The notes below the pieces were generated by a model. It saw nothing but the letters and a program-made list of their open reading frames with translations, made no database searches and was not told the origin of the DNA. Below are positions 37,473-50,293 of a stretch of DNA of 64,000 nucleotides, piece by piece; position 1 is the stretch's first letter, and each line of letters opens with the position of its first letter. The DNA comes from Hofstenia miamia (taxonomy: Eukaryota > Xenacoelomorpha > Acoela): positions 4,750,404 to 4,814,403 of the forward strand of contig SCFE01000002.1 in NCBI GenBank assembly GCA_004352715.1, read 5' to 3'. The position numbers were made by a program, and so were the translations under genes.

Positions 37473-37672
37473 ATTTCATACTATAATGATAGTGCTTTTT
37501 CAGTGAAAATGTATTGTGTGTAAATCTAAAGTTGTGTTAATTTGATTAGCTAAATGAATCTGCTGTAAATACTAAGAAAAAATTGGTAATTCCAGGAATT
37601 TTACAAAGTCTTCAGGAAATAGCATAAAACATGCTTTGGACAGGTTACTGTTCCCAAATTTTTGGCCAGTAC

Positions 37673-39327
37673 ATAATTGAGACTGGAAATATAACTTTTA
37701 TTTATTGTTAGTATTATTATTTTAATTAATATTACAACACGCACATTGTAAGCGAATTATACTGTTAGTTGTGAAAGTCTTAAACTTGAAAGAAGGACAG
37801 TAAAGAGAAAATGACCGATAGATTAACCTTGAGGTGTCCCTTGATATGCACTATTCAGTTATTGTAGGACCACATTCAATTCACGTTGACAACTAACTTA
37901 CGATGTTTTAGGTAGCAAGCAGTTCATGCCATAAGTTCTTTACATCCATTGCCTTCTATTAGCTTAAGCAAAAGATAAGAGAATGGTTCATATAATCAAA
38001 GGTTTTCTGAAGTTGAATGGTGCAAGAGTATGCTTCGCTTTTTATTCAGATAACGTTTAGTATAGTCTAAGATGTTGAGCAGTGCCAGGACCGGCGATGT
38101 AAATATTTGCTTAATTTTTATACAAGGCTTTGCTATTTCAATGAATACTAATACGTTTAATCTATTGAAACGTGAACACAAACTTTTTTCAATCAAAAGC
38201 CTTCATTATCACTAATAAATGATGCATCGTGTTCTTCAGAAATTGCGGCAAAAATGATGCAGGTGCATAATTAGTTTTTACGTCAACAAAACCAATGATC
38301 AAAAGTAAACCCATTTCGGTACTGGGAAATGTAAAATGAATAAATGGCAATCAATGAGTTAGATTAATAAATCCTGACAAGGGTAAATGTTGTAACTATG
38401 AAATGTAGAGGTTTTATTTAACTTTTCATGTAGTAAAATTATACAATGTATGATATCTGTTTGTTATGATAAAACTGAGGTGGTGTAAATACCTAAAAAC
38501 CCTTGAAGTTGACCTTAATCACTGCAGATCTAAACTTGGCATAGCTGCAAAAGAATTCCTATTTGAAGAAATTATATAAACAGAATTGTTCTAATGAGGA
38601 ATTAAAAATACGAGTACGGGACAGAGTAATTTAACCGAACTGCACTAAACGTTTGACTCAGTGGTGTAAAACTGGTGCAGACTGTTAAGATAAACTGAAT
38701 AAAGAAGCACAGAGATAAAAAGACCCATATGCTGAATAGATGACGTTTTTTTCTAAGAATAGTAACCAAAATTAACCTTTGTACCTATAACTTGCATATT
38801 TTAGTTGCTATGTGAAGAAGATAATCTGCGAAAAAAGCTATTCAAGCTTAAGCATCCAGGAATTTGAATTTAATATATATATATCAAAAATCATAGCATA
38901 CACAAATTAAAAAGAGTGATAATTTCCTTAATTTAGATGTTTTTTGGGTCCAAACTAAATGAATATTAATAAAATTTTCACGAAATCATAGCACTAGGGT
39001 TTTTCAAGCATGGTATTGTTATAACAAATTAACAATCATCCTAAAGCAAAAGTTTTAAGCTGATTTCTTTCTGGGTGACAAAGCTACCCCTAACTTAGAC
39101 TATTGATGACATCAATTTGATGTTTTTGTTGAATCTTAATAAGCGAAATTAGGATGATTCCCATATTGTGCAGACAAAAAGCACTTAAAAATGTGGAAAA
39201 GTCACAATTCGATTCTAGTTGTTCTTGGGGTAACAAAATTACATCACACTTCGTTTAACCGTTAAATAATGTAAACTAAACATTGCATTTATGCAGGTTT
39301 CTCAATGGACACGTGTCCATGACCAAC
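37673..39327. other. AT-rich intergenic DNA
   Basis: Nothing recognisable on either strand. Confidence 0.5.
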
Positions 39328-39430
39328 GATGGTCAAATTTGCTTTTAGGCTTGGAGGAAATTCTTTGTAAATGTAGAAAAACGGTTTGTCCCTTTAAGAG
39401 GATGCAAGGTTGCTTAAGTTTAATATTACG
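39328..39430 (+). repeat. Dispersed repeat 'AGGCTTGGAG', copy 4
   Basis: It reads CGATGGTCAAATTTGCTTTT, AGGCTTGGAGGAAATTCTTT, GTAAATGTAGAAAAACGGTT and a tail GCTTAAGTTTAATATTACG. It shares both the 5' TCAAATTTGCT and the 3' tail with the 2.7-kb copy, which sets the minimum unit at about 95 bases. Confidence 0.6.
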
Positions 39431-42400
39431 AAATAAATATTTGAAAATTTTTGTCAAAATATTTGAATGATAAGCTGCCATTAAAAGTGAGAAAAGTCAA
39501 TTTACTGATAGATTTAATTGTTCACTAAGATATCCTTGATTGATTTAATGGCCAATAATTGATTCCTAGTGCCATTTATAAGCTTGCGTAAATTACCGTT
39601 AATTACAATTCAATATCACATCATCGATTTTTCAATGGTTTTTAATTTCCTCTAAGAATTTTATGCCCAAGATGCACATTAAAATATTTCATTATGCCCC
39701 GAAATCTTAGTACTTAATTAAATAAATTTTAATATTTCATTAATCAGTTTTACCTTATTAAAATTGTATATTTAATAGCAACTTCAATAAGGATTGACGC
39801 TTTTATCACAGTTAATAGAAATTTATCTTTGTTTTATTAATATTATTTGTCTAAGAAAAAAGGAAACACTAACAAAATAATGGCTTTTATTTTGCATTGT
39901 CATTCTGTACCAAAATAAGCAATTAAATCCGGACAAAATAATGAACTATGTAATTAGATTACGCTCGTGTCAAACCGAAGACAGTGACTACAAAAACTGA
40001 TTTGGGCAAGCGTAAGGAATAAAACAAATAATGTGTCTGTAACTTCTGTTTGACTTTTGTGTGCATGTTTTCGAATTTACAATGCTATAAAATTAATGAG
40101 CCATTGACTATCAGTTTAAAATGAGGGATTTACCCACCATCAATATAGCAGTTCTAATATGATAGACTTGCATTTATTCTTTTAACTTGTAACTCGGTCG
40201 GCTACGGAGCAGAGATGTCTGTGTATCACTTAGTCAGTGGGTCACTGAGACGGGTGGTTATATTATTGGATAATAGTACAAAATTGTTTCATTCAATTAA
40301 ATCCATTTCGAAATAGGCTTGGTGCTGATACCATTGAAGCTCTGCTCATTGTTAATAGAGCCAATTAATCCAAATTTTTTCATAGAAATTAGAAAAAATA
40401 TAGTTATGTGCTTTTTAAATATAAAACATATTAATGTATTGTAACAATATTTGACAACCATCACTTTTGGTAAATTTAAAGGTTCATTCTCTTGCTGTAT
40501 GACTGAGTCATCAAATTGGTAAATAGGTCATTGGCTAAAATTCCTTTGGGTCCGTGGGTTATGGTTCACCAAAATTGACTCATTGCTATCTCTACTCCGC
40601 AGGACTTTTGCTAGAACCCGTAAGTAGAACTTATTACAAAATTCACTACGTAACACTAGTCTTTTCTGTGAGTAGTGAAATCGCAGAAAGTTCTGATTCA
40701 AACAAGACCTTCTCATAATATGAAAGACAAAATTTATTTTTTCAAAGAATTTTAAATCATATTTTTCGTTATTTTGATATGATGCATTTTGGATTTAAAT
40801 GATTTTAAATTCAAAGTCGACTACTATCTTTGAGCGCCTCATGAAATTTTCTTCTCTCATGGTCAAATGTGAAACAGTATAGCTTCTCTTTTGGCTAAAA
40901 TTGCCAAAATTTATAAAATATATTATGAAGAAGCAGAACCGTGTTCCATGGTTCTTCCTGTAAAATATTTAATCCCCGATCTTAGTTTCATGTGATTGGG
41001 ATAAGTCAATCACTAGGAACGGAATGATTCCTAAGAATCCTAAATCTAACATTTATTGATATCTAATAATTCTTTCTTTTGCATACAATAACCACTAAAG
41101 AAAATATAGCTGGTTATTATATAAAGAAGATAAATATTTTGAACATACCTGCTTAAAATGAGTCAATAGAATTGTTGAAAAAAGATATAGGAAAATATTG
41201 CATTAAAAGCGTCAGTAGACATTAACGCATATTTGTTTTAGTGGTCAAATATATCTTACTTTTAATTTTGCTACATGGTGAAATATTTGTCATGTCTTTC
41301 AGATAATCGGTTTAAATGCTTACTTAGACAGAAAAAGCCTTAGCTTTTACTGTCATAAAATTGATTTGACAGGTTTTTTCAAAGTACCGATTTGATTGAA
41401 AACAGCCTATGATGCAATAAATAGAAATTTTAAAATATTTCTCAAATACACTTACAGTTCTCTGAATGTAATTTGCTTTCTTTATTAGTTTGTGTTTTGT
41501 ACAATTATATTTAAGCATATTGTTATAAAAATTTAATGAAACTTAAAAATTTATCAATTTCAAGTTTAGAACTTTGAATAAGTTCTACACTGCGAAAATT
41601 TGAAAATTGTAAACATTTCCAAGCCAGGTTAAATAAAAGCCGATACAATTTATGGCTATCCTATACATAAATGTTTTTTAAATTTTTCTACATCTTAAAC
41701 ATTAATTTCTGGTGCAAGTAAACATTTTTATAAATTTTTAATTGGAAACTTCTTTTTACAAAGAATGCATTAATTTTTTTGAATTTTTTTAAAAAATTAC
41801 AATATGCAAATTTCCAGGAATATACACATTTCACTGTTGCTATGGTAAAATTTTCTTGAAGCTCAGGGCATTAGTTTAGATTTTAATAAAAAACTAATTT
41901 CTTCGGTTAATGTTGTTCTACAACTGAGAGCACATCTCTAGTCTTTTCTAATATAATATCAAAGTGCTCATAATTGCGAAACTACTTTATGTATATATAT
42001 ATATATATATGAATTTTTGGAATCCAAATGCAAATTGTACAATACATAAAGGTAAAGTTATCCCTAACACAATTCCTTAATTCACAGTTTCTTGATACCA
42101 GTATGCTTTGCAAATAAATTTTGTAGTCAATTAATTTAAATTTCAAACTTACCTCAAGGCTACATACTTGTTAAGAAAAAGTAACGAGAGGAACAATCTA
42201 AAAATTCACTTTTTCAATAATTTAATTTTTTTTTAATTATTGACATTAGAGTGACATTCCTCAAAGGTAGAATGTTACTATGTCAGGTGTGAAGAAGTAA
42301 TTCTTAATTTCAACAACAGTTTCCATTGAAATGACTTTCTCATTAAAATTACACATCTTATTTTGATATTGCCACGAGCGATTTTTTATAAATTCAACCT

Positions 42401-42750
42401 TATTAGACAATTGATTGTTGTAATTCCTAAGAGAGGATTGCAATGGAAAATCTATACTAGACACACAATATTTGCAATGCAGAAGAGTATAACTGTGAAC
42501 GATCAAACATTTTAGACTCACGCCCAGTCTAAACCCAACTATGATTCACAATGAGGCCTACGTTTGCTCTGTAGGTTATTTATTCAGTATATTTTACATT
42601 CTAAAATTTGAAGAAAAAACATTTAAATATGAAATATATTTTCAAATCAATTTACTTAACTTAAAGCATATTGCAATCATTACTTTGCAAAAAATTATTC
42701 ATACTTCAAGAATGCACTACATATGTTATTTTGTAAGTTTATCAATTAAA
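39431..42750. other. AT-rich intergenic DNA with one weak inverted-repeat pair
   Basis: GCTACGGAGCAGAGATG near 40199-40215 and ATCTCTACTCCGCAGG near 40588-40603 are imperfect reverse complements, about 390 bases apart. They could be the ends of a small decayed element. No coding similarity was seen. A short (TA)n lies at 41992-42010. Confidence 0.35.
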
Positions 42751-42793
42751 ATTGATTTAATATATATATATATATATTATATATGCATACACA

Positions 42794-43260
42794 TGTGCAT
42801 AAAATGAGTCAATCAGAGAGAAAAGAATTAGTAATTCTCTGCAACATAATTTTTCACAAAAAGCAAAATTGCCTTAAAATTTCTAAAGATATTCAATTGT
42901 GAAGGTTTTTGGAGAATTGCTTTTTTCAAATAATGCTAAGTTTTTAGATTTGCATGCATATNATATATATATATATATATATATCAATAGGAAAGTCTTG
43001 TGAAAATGAAAAAGAGTGTAATCAAAGTGGTCCCGATACCACCTTGACTATATATTCCAAAGCAAAAAAATTATTTCCAATGTACATGTATATGTGCATA
43101 AAATGAGTCAATCAGAGAGAAAAGAATTAGTAATTCTCTGCAACATAATTTTTCACAAAAAGCAAAATTGCCTTAAAATTTCTAAAGATATTCAATTGTG
43201 AAGGTTTTTGGAGAATTGCTTTTTTCAAATAATGCTAAGTTTTTAGATTTGCATGCATAT
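42794..43260. repeat. 168-bp duplication around a single N and (TA)n
   Basis: Bases 42794-42961 are repeated at 43093-43260 (both start TGTGCATAAAATGAGTCAAT and end GATTTGCATGCATAT). The first copy stops at the N at 42962, which is followed by a 22-base (TA)n and about 110 bases of other sequence before the second copy. It fits two contig ends that overlap but were joined end to end. The single-copy flanking sequence needs checking against raw reads. Confidence 0.9.
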
Positions 43261-44995
43261 ATTATAAAAATTACAATGCCCTGCAATTGTATTGGATTGC
43301 AGACGACAATTAGTGTTTCATTTCTTTTTTCGTAAATAATAAGAAATAACAATTTTTCAATAGTTAACATTCAGTAATTATATGTGTTAGAGATTATTCA
43401 TTTCATTTATTGTAGATTTATTATCGTGAAGAATAATAAAATTTTATTAAACGTCAAAGCCTTCTAATAGCACCTAGTGGCGAGAATGGCATTGAACAAA
43501 ATAAATGCTATTCTCTAATTGACAAACACGGGTAATTTAAAATTAAATAACGCCATTTTGCTTAGTTAACACAGTTTTATCATTTAATACTACACGCATT
43601 CGTTCTGTCTGAAGCTAACTTTATGGCAGAAATATCAGCAGGATTTAACTGAATTGAAGATAAATGAGGTAGTTAAGTTGGTAATATCTAATATGGAGAT
43701 TAATAATAATGCAGTTTGAATATTTCTCTATAAAAACATTCACTAAGTATATCAGTATATATATATATATATATGGCATGTACCTAGAAAATATTGTAGA
43801 GATTCGGAAAGCATTATGTTTAAGACACTACTTGGCAGACGTTCTCGCAATTAATTGTAATCATCAGAGCCCTTCACAATCTATATATTTTCTTTATACC
43901 TGGTATGTTTAAAATTTTGATTGCCTTTGGGTGAACATCTATTTATATGTATATAATAAACCTTTAAATCCACACTGAAATCACATAGGAGTGGATCTGT
44001 TTGAACACACAAGCCTGTCTCTAATGAAATAAGTATGCAATTCATGACTAATGCAGAAGTTTGCTATATTTTGGCTTAGTCAACTTGATATTAAGGTTAT
44101 GAAAAAGAAGGATGGAAAATTGATCTTCCTCACTCTAAACATACTTGAACGATAACAGATTAAAACTTACAAATTAGAAAACTATGACAGAAACAGCTAC
44201 AAATTTACAGTACATAAATTATTACATATCATCCGAATTTTATGATACCAAAGATACATATTCAAATTTTTCAAGTATATTTACGCAATATTCATTAGAA
44301 CGTTTCGTACTGGTATCGTAATATTATTGTTTGTCGGGTTAGTTAAAGAATATTTTGAATTGTTTAAAATCTTATGACATACATTTTTCCATTGACATTT
44401 AAATATACACATACAAGACAAATAGACAAACCAACTTGCCAGAGTATGGTGATTTTGTTGAGCCGCTTTGAACTCTTATACATGTTTGGAAGAATTAATT
44501 CCTCTTCTTCAATAAATCTTACGTTGTGAACGAGATCACTTTCTTAAGTAAAAGCTTCAAGATTACATCCATTTTTTATACAACAAATTGCTTACAATGA
44601 GAGTTATAAGTCTATTCTGTCCTCTATCTTTGGCCCTCTAAATTTTTTTTCAATTTGATATAAAAACGCATATAGCGGTATACACTAAATACTGGTAAGC
44701 TTATCAAAATTCATTTTTCTTTTAAAAATGAAGAAAAAAACGCAAGTATTGTTATGTTTTCTAATGAAAATCAGTTTGGAAAGCATGAACAGGTGAATTC
44801 GACTCGAATTTGGAAAAAACATTTAAAAAACATTTAAAAATTCCCATGTTCAAAGAATATGAATAGTTTAGAGCAAAAGAGAAAAAAAAGACTCTCTTCT
44901 ATCACGTGGAACTGTCAGATTCAGTATAGCATTAACAGCTTAAAAATTTTTATATGATCATAAAAAATTTTCAAAAAAATCCCCAGGCGGTTTAA
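43261..44995. other. AT-rich intergenic DNA
   Basis: No recognisable gene or element; a short (TA)n lies at 43755-43774. Confidence 0.5.
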
Positions 44996-45165
44996 ATTTA
45001 AATATACGGCCGCTAAGAACTATAGTGTGAAAATCGAAGCAGTGGCGGAAGGTCGTGGTCTCTTCGTTTAAGGTCATAGTTGCAAGTTGTTTGCGGGTTA
45101 CGGCCAGCCGCCCCCAAAATGCAGCAGAATGAATGCCTAGTCATCCGTATTGCAGCACATGGTTT
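44996..45165. other. GC-richer patch with a hAT-like end motif
   Basis: It contains CAGTGGCGGAAGGTCGTGG at 45040 and GGTTACGGCCAGCCGCCCCC at about 45097. The CAGTGGCG start is like a hAT terminal repeat, but I found no matching opposite end nearby and no transposase. Confidence 0.3.
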
Positions 45166-45507
45166 TGTGAGGTTTACAGATGATATTGGTTTATTTATAA
45201 TTGAAATTTTATTTGAGTGTTTTTTAATGCTTCATAGTATTTACTATTACAAATATATATTAAATAAAAAAAATAAATTAATATGAGTAATCAAAAAACG
45301 AAATAAATTCTCTTACCCAATTTTAAAGAGGTCCAATGGGTCTGAAATTTTTTTGCAACTATTTTAATGAAATTCAAGTTTGCACACCGAAGTTCAATAA
45401 ATTTTGTTGTTTGGAAGACCTAAATCGTATTTTCATCATTTGATATATGGAGGCTTTCGACATTTTTGCAATTTGATAGTTTTACATTATCAAATGTCGA
45501 GTATATA

Positions 45508-45519
45508 NNNNNNNNNNNN
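45508..45519. other. 12-base N gap
   Basis: A short assembly gap after GAGTATATA. The bases on the two sides are unrelated as far as I can see. Confidence 0.95.
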
Positions 45520-46826
45520 ATTACTATGAACAGTTCCACTAAAACGCGAGGTAGTCCTGAGCTTGTTAGTCAGGCGGTAACCTTTATATTGTTATGATAA
45601 TGTTCTAAAATTTCGACATTGCAATTGTGAAAGCGCTCTTGATTTGTTAATGGATGTCACCATGCTTGTCAGTACTGATTCAATTAAAATTTCTTCATTG
45701 TTTACTTTGAATTTAAGCGGAGTTTAAAAATGAAGTTTATTAAATTTCTTTATATTATGCTTGTATTCGAGCTTACTGAATGGCAAAATATTAGCTTAGC
45801 CTTTATGCGGCTACTATTTGCCGTTTTTGTATAGTAATTCACAAAACCACTGATTTGCAAAAATGAGAAATTGGTTTTAATTATAATAATGGCATACGAC
45901 ATTAAACATAAAACTTCAAACGTTTGAAAAGATTACTTTGCTCAACGTCTATTTGCCTTGTATGCTCGAATTTCAGGAGAATATCATAACTTCTGAATTT
46001 AGGAGTTAGTCTATATATGATGTTCTAGTCCGACAAAGACATGGTAATGGGTTTATGCTGAAGAATTACAGAATATTGGAGTTATCCGTTTACTCTAGCA
46101 CAATAAGGTTGTCACTTTGCCATTACTATTTTCAAATAAGGATATGTTGTGCGGCTAAGGGAAAATTAGAAGCCCTAGCTGNAGAAATATTCGGCAGGTT
46201 AAGCCTACTATATTTCCTGTTAGCTAAATGTAAATGTGAGTTAATGCAATTTAGCTGAAATAGCTACTGAAATTGAATCAGAATTTCGTCCAAAAGTGTG
46301 TTTTGACTCCACAGAGACCTTTCTGGAATTCAGAGCTGACGAACAAGTGATATACGAATTAAAATACAATCAAAATTACATCCACCTAATTTCTTTCTAA
46401 TACTTTAATCTCTCCTGATTTATAAACGTACTTTGCGAGAAGCATGCAAAAACAAAATTTACATTTAAATGCAATGTATAGACAAGCAACAACATTCTGA
46501 TCAGACTATTAAATAATTTTAGAAGTTAAATCGTCATATGAACTTTTCTTCACCAAATTAATGTGTGCTAGCGCCTTCTTCGATAAATTTAATATCTTGA
46601 AATTAGTTATCTCGACAAAATAAGTTCATATCAATTTTATGAATATGCAAACAAAGGGAGATGAACAAAATATTTATTAAAATTTCCTTAAATCGTGGAT
46701 TAATTAATGCTATTATCAAAACTGGATGTATTTAGTATTCGATGTAAAAGGAGCATCTTCATCTTTCTTTTTAATACAAATTAGTGCTCTTAAAACTACC
46801 CTTCCAGCTATTCTGTTGCAATTTTT

Positions 46827-46861
<35 letters not shown>

Positions 46862-47640
46862 TCTACAAAAAAAATATTATGTTTTTAATTGAGCTTCAAT
46901 TTTTATGGCTTAAATTTTCCTCTAGTCTTTGTTTACTATTTATATTAGGCATGTCAAGCAGAATTACGTGAGCAGTTGTTGCGAGCTTTTGATCACGAAA
47001 GTGTTATTTGCATGAAAAAACTTCATCAAAGTGTATCAATGTATTTTTTGAATTGCTAATACAATTTTCTCACATTGTATGCAATGCAATGGAAGTTAGT
47101 TTTAAAAGAACTCTTTTAATTAAAAATAAATAACTTGCAAAATTTCAGTCTTTGTTTCTTTGACAATAGTGTCAAGTTTTGCCGCGTGGTTTTCTTAAGC
47201 ATATGCAAGTGCCAAGTGAACGCCACACTTTGAAATATGTTATGAATAAAAAATAGCAATGATTCACTTACATCATCTAATTTCATAGTTAAATTTATGT
47301 TTTTATTGTAATAAGAGTCTCCGGCAAGAATTGATTTATTATTTGTTGACAAAAATCAATGTGGTAAAATCAATTGATTTAAAGCCTCTGTCGCCTCTAT
47401 TTTATCAGATTCTTTGCTAACAATAAATAGTAAATGTCTTTTTCTAATTTCCATTCATATTCTACTATTGGTCAAAACCCATTTTGTCATTTATATAAAT
47501 CAATATTATTTTTTGGGACATTTCGTTATTCAGAGACAATATTAAAAAGCAAAATAAATATATGTTAGTTCAATATTTTTATGCATATGTATGCCTTTTT
47601 ATGTGATTAGTCACATTTCCAATAATGTTCAATTACCTGG
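45520..47640. other. AT-rich intergenic DNA with a single-N join
   Basis: A single N sits at 46182; no duplicated flank was found there, unlike the other single-N joins. A (TA)n of 27 bases lies at 46831-46857. No gene is recognised. Confidence 0.45.
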
Positions 47641-47739
47641 AGATATTACTGACTAGCTCCTTTCTACTATGGACAAGGAGATTAGTCTATACATGTAGTC
47701 TATTACATTAAAAGCTAATCTTCATGAAGGTGAACTTCA

Positions 47740-47930
47740 ACAGTCTGCTCAATGGAAGCAAGCACGTACAGTATTGATTCCCACTTATTCCAATGTAGAT
47801 CCTAAGAGATCAGGCGATTGTGGTCAAATATTTTTTGCTTATCCTGCATAAGCACTGATGCGTTTTCCTGTGTTAATGCGATTTTCATTTACTTAGCAAC
47901 AACGGCTTAGTCTTGTGAAGCGATTCGTAA
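47740..47930 (+). pseudogene. Possible non-LTR reverse transcriptase fragment
   Basis: One plus-strand frame reads QQSAQWKQARTVLIPTYSNV, then DPKRSGDCGQIFFAYPA, a stop and ALMRFPVLMRF. The pattern W--ARTVLIPK---DP--GDYRPI---S---R resembles the start of the RT fingers region in R2/NeSL-like elements. Stops follow and no catalytic YADD box was found to 48.3 kb. The match rests on a short stretch, so confidence is limited. Confidence 0.4.
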
Positions 47931-48559
47931 ATTTCATTTATATGAATCACACTAATCCGTCCTATTAGACTTAATGTGATCAGTGACCTATATTTTGAAT
48001 TTTTGTCAGCCTTTAGCAGATTTGTCTTCTCAAATAAACAAGAATCCTTAATAGATAATTACCGTGGGGACAATAAGAAATGGTTTGCCCACTAGAAAAG
48101 AAATCTGATGTCATGGAGGTAGTGATGGGAATTTCTCTTTCATCACGAGCTATTGGCACTAACAATATTGCTTGCTATTGTTCATACCATGGCGAGATAG
48201 TTTCTAACGGTATTGGAAAGTATAATGATTAACTCGAGGCTTACATTTGGGAAGAATGTTAATCATTTCATTAGGTGTATTGACATATATTAGGGTGAAA
48301 AAAGCCCTCTGCTAATACTACAATGGTTTTGTAATCATTGCATATATATATTGTAAACTAAGAAGCTAAATATAAATAAATATATATATATATATATATA
48401 TGTATGTATAAAGAATTGTGATTGGATTCCCGTTCTATAGCATATTTTGTTGATTTGTATACAAAAATATAAGTTTCAGCTGGCGCTGATTACTTGAATT
48501 CTGGTGAGACATTTCTATAAGAAAAATATATTTCATTTAACCAAAAACATATTTATTTG

Positions 48560-50061
48560 AAAGTTGCAACGACATCTAAGGATAACTTTTCAATAAATTA
48601 AGAATGTGTTTTTCAAATAGCAAAATGAGCAAAAACCCTTTCACAAATAATATTTTGAACATGGGAACAGCTTCATTGTGGTCTAGTTTATGTTTTCCAA
48701 GTAGCTTTTGCAAAGATGGAATATTTAAAGAGTATTTATAAAGTCGAGAATGCATTTCAAACCACAATGGTGCCCAAATAGTATTAATGAAGATGCAGAC
48801 TTCCTTGAGTTTTGCACAGGGTTCTTCACTGATAATACAAGCTGATAAAGCATAGAATGCTAACGTATTCCTTCAAGCTTCATGTAAAGGTGATAGCGTC
48901 TTGATGCGAAGGCTTTCAATATTTTCGTTGAAGACTTGCAATGTGCTTAACAACAGTGAATAATCACTTCGCTTCCTTGTGTCTGCAGAAAACAATAGAG
49001 GGTTCGGATGTTGCATAGAGTGAAGAAGCGCATTCTCTTTGTTGAATTTCTCCTGCACCGCTGTTACAAAACTAAATGCTTCAGTCAAGGACTCTTTGAC
49101 TTCGAATCAAACCAAAAGAAAATAACTTTTTGCAAAGCTAAATCCAATACATGATAAACACAGAAAATCCAAGTAGGTGTATAACCAAGTTTTACAGAGA
49201 AAAAAGTTACAGCTCCATTTTTTTCTCGAGCTATGGTGGATTCTGTGTCAGTAATAATCTTATCAACTTGCGCATTATGTTGCATTACTACGTTGTAAAC
49301 TGCATCTGAAACATCTGTCCCTTTTTTGAAGTGATCTCACCAAAAAAACACCAAATTTGAGTCTAGACACACTGCAATCAACTCTCTATTTTTTCCATAC
49401 AACTTTTCTTTACTCAGATCAAATTTTAAAACAATTCCATCACGATTTTTAAGTTCCATGTATTTATCATTAATTAGCAAAGTTTTCTTTTTTATGACGG
49501 CTTTGTAACTGCCTGATTTCGAAGGTGTGGTGTTCGCAAATATTTTAGGCGCTTCTTGTGTAGTAGCTAGTAAAGACTGCGAATTTATTATTAATCTTTG
49601 TTATTTTAATATGAGTTCTTGGTGATCTTCGTACTCAAATTCAGATCCTGAATCATTTAAAAAACACTCTTCTTCATCATTAATATTCTCAACAGTCTGG
49701 AATTTCTCTTTGTTCTTGTCGTCTCTTGTGATTTGCTTTCTCTCTCTCCAATGTACATTTTACGATCACATTTTTGATACCAAAGAAATTTTCGCTCCCA
49801 AGCTTTTCTCTCATTATTCAGAAAGCGATTCTTTTTTAGTGCCTCTTCAAAACCAGGACCAGATAAGTCAAACAGCTCAGGTTTAATAACCTTATGCTTG
49901 CTCTTTTGAACTAAATTTAGATTTCTAACTTTAGAATTACAATGTCTGATGGACTTGTATCTGCATAGCACATCTGCATTTGTAAGAAGTATTTTATTAA
50001 GCTTGAAATCCTTAAAGTTCTTTTTTAGCACATTGCCCCAGCAGGTTTTTCCCATTTTCAT
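48560..50061 (-). pseudogene. Unclassified transposase-like pseudogene, five or more broken segments
   Basis: Four minus-strand frames read in order. First, 50061-49657 starts MKMGKTCWGNVLKKNFKDFK and includes KPELFDLSGPGFEEALKKNR, then FLNNERKAWERKF. Next, about 49570-49330 has a lysine-rich linker and CLDSNLVFFW. Then 49315-49085 has GTDVSDAVYNVVMQHNAQVD, KIITDTESTIAREKNGAV and PTWIFCVYHVLDLALQKV. Last, 49088-48576 ends with WAPLWFEMHSRLYKYS. The layout (LFD-----EE---K-R-FL, a D-TESTI---NGA stretch, a C--H--DLAL motif and a late YAP-WF motif) resembles an unnamed transposon-associated family I have seen in hydrozoan and aphid genomes. This assignment is from memory and not proven. Terminal repeats were not found. 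Confidence 0.5.
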
Positions 50062-50293
50062 CTAAATGAGTAAATACTTAAGAATCAACAAAATTATGAA
50101 ATTGTCAAAGATAATAAGAAAATATTTTAGTTTATGTTTAGAGCACTTTATTTTGCAAACAGTTTAACTCACACCTTGAACATCACTTCAATTTGCCCCA
50201 AAATTTCAAACTAATGTTATAATCACCGTAAGAATGGGAATCTAATCACAAATCATATTGTATCAAAATTGTCAACACCCTAATATATATATA

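Larger units (their letters stand above)
35882..37672 (-). mobile_element. Tc1-like DNA transposon, copy B, with an N-separated internal duplication
   Basis: The left end begins CAGTACTGG after TA and the right end finishes TTTTTGGCCAGTAC. The left repeat has lost about 10 bases after CAGTACTGG and the right has lost its final TG. The apparent 1.79 kb includes a 561-bp block present twice (35971-36531 and 36533-37093) with a single N at 36532. Without it the element would be about 1.23 kb, close to copies A and C. Confidence 0.92.
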
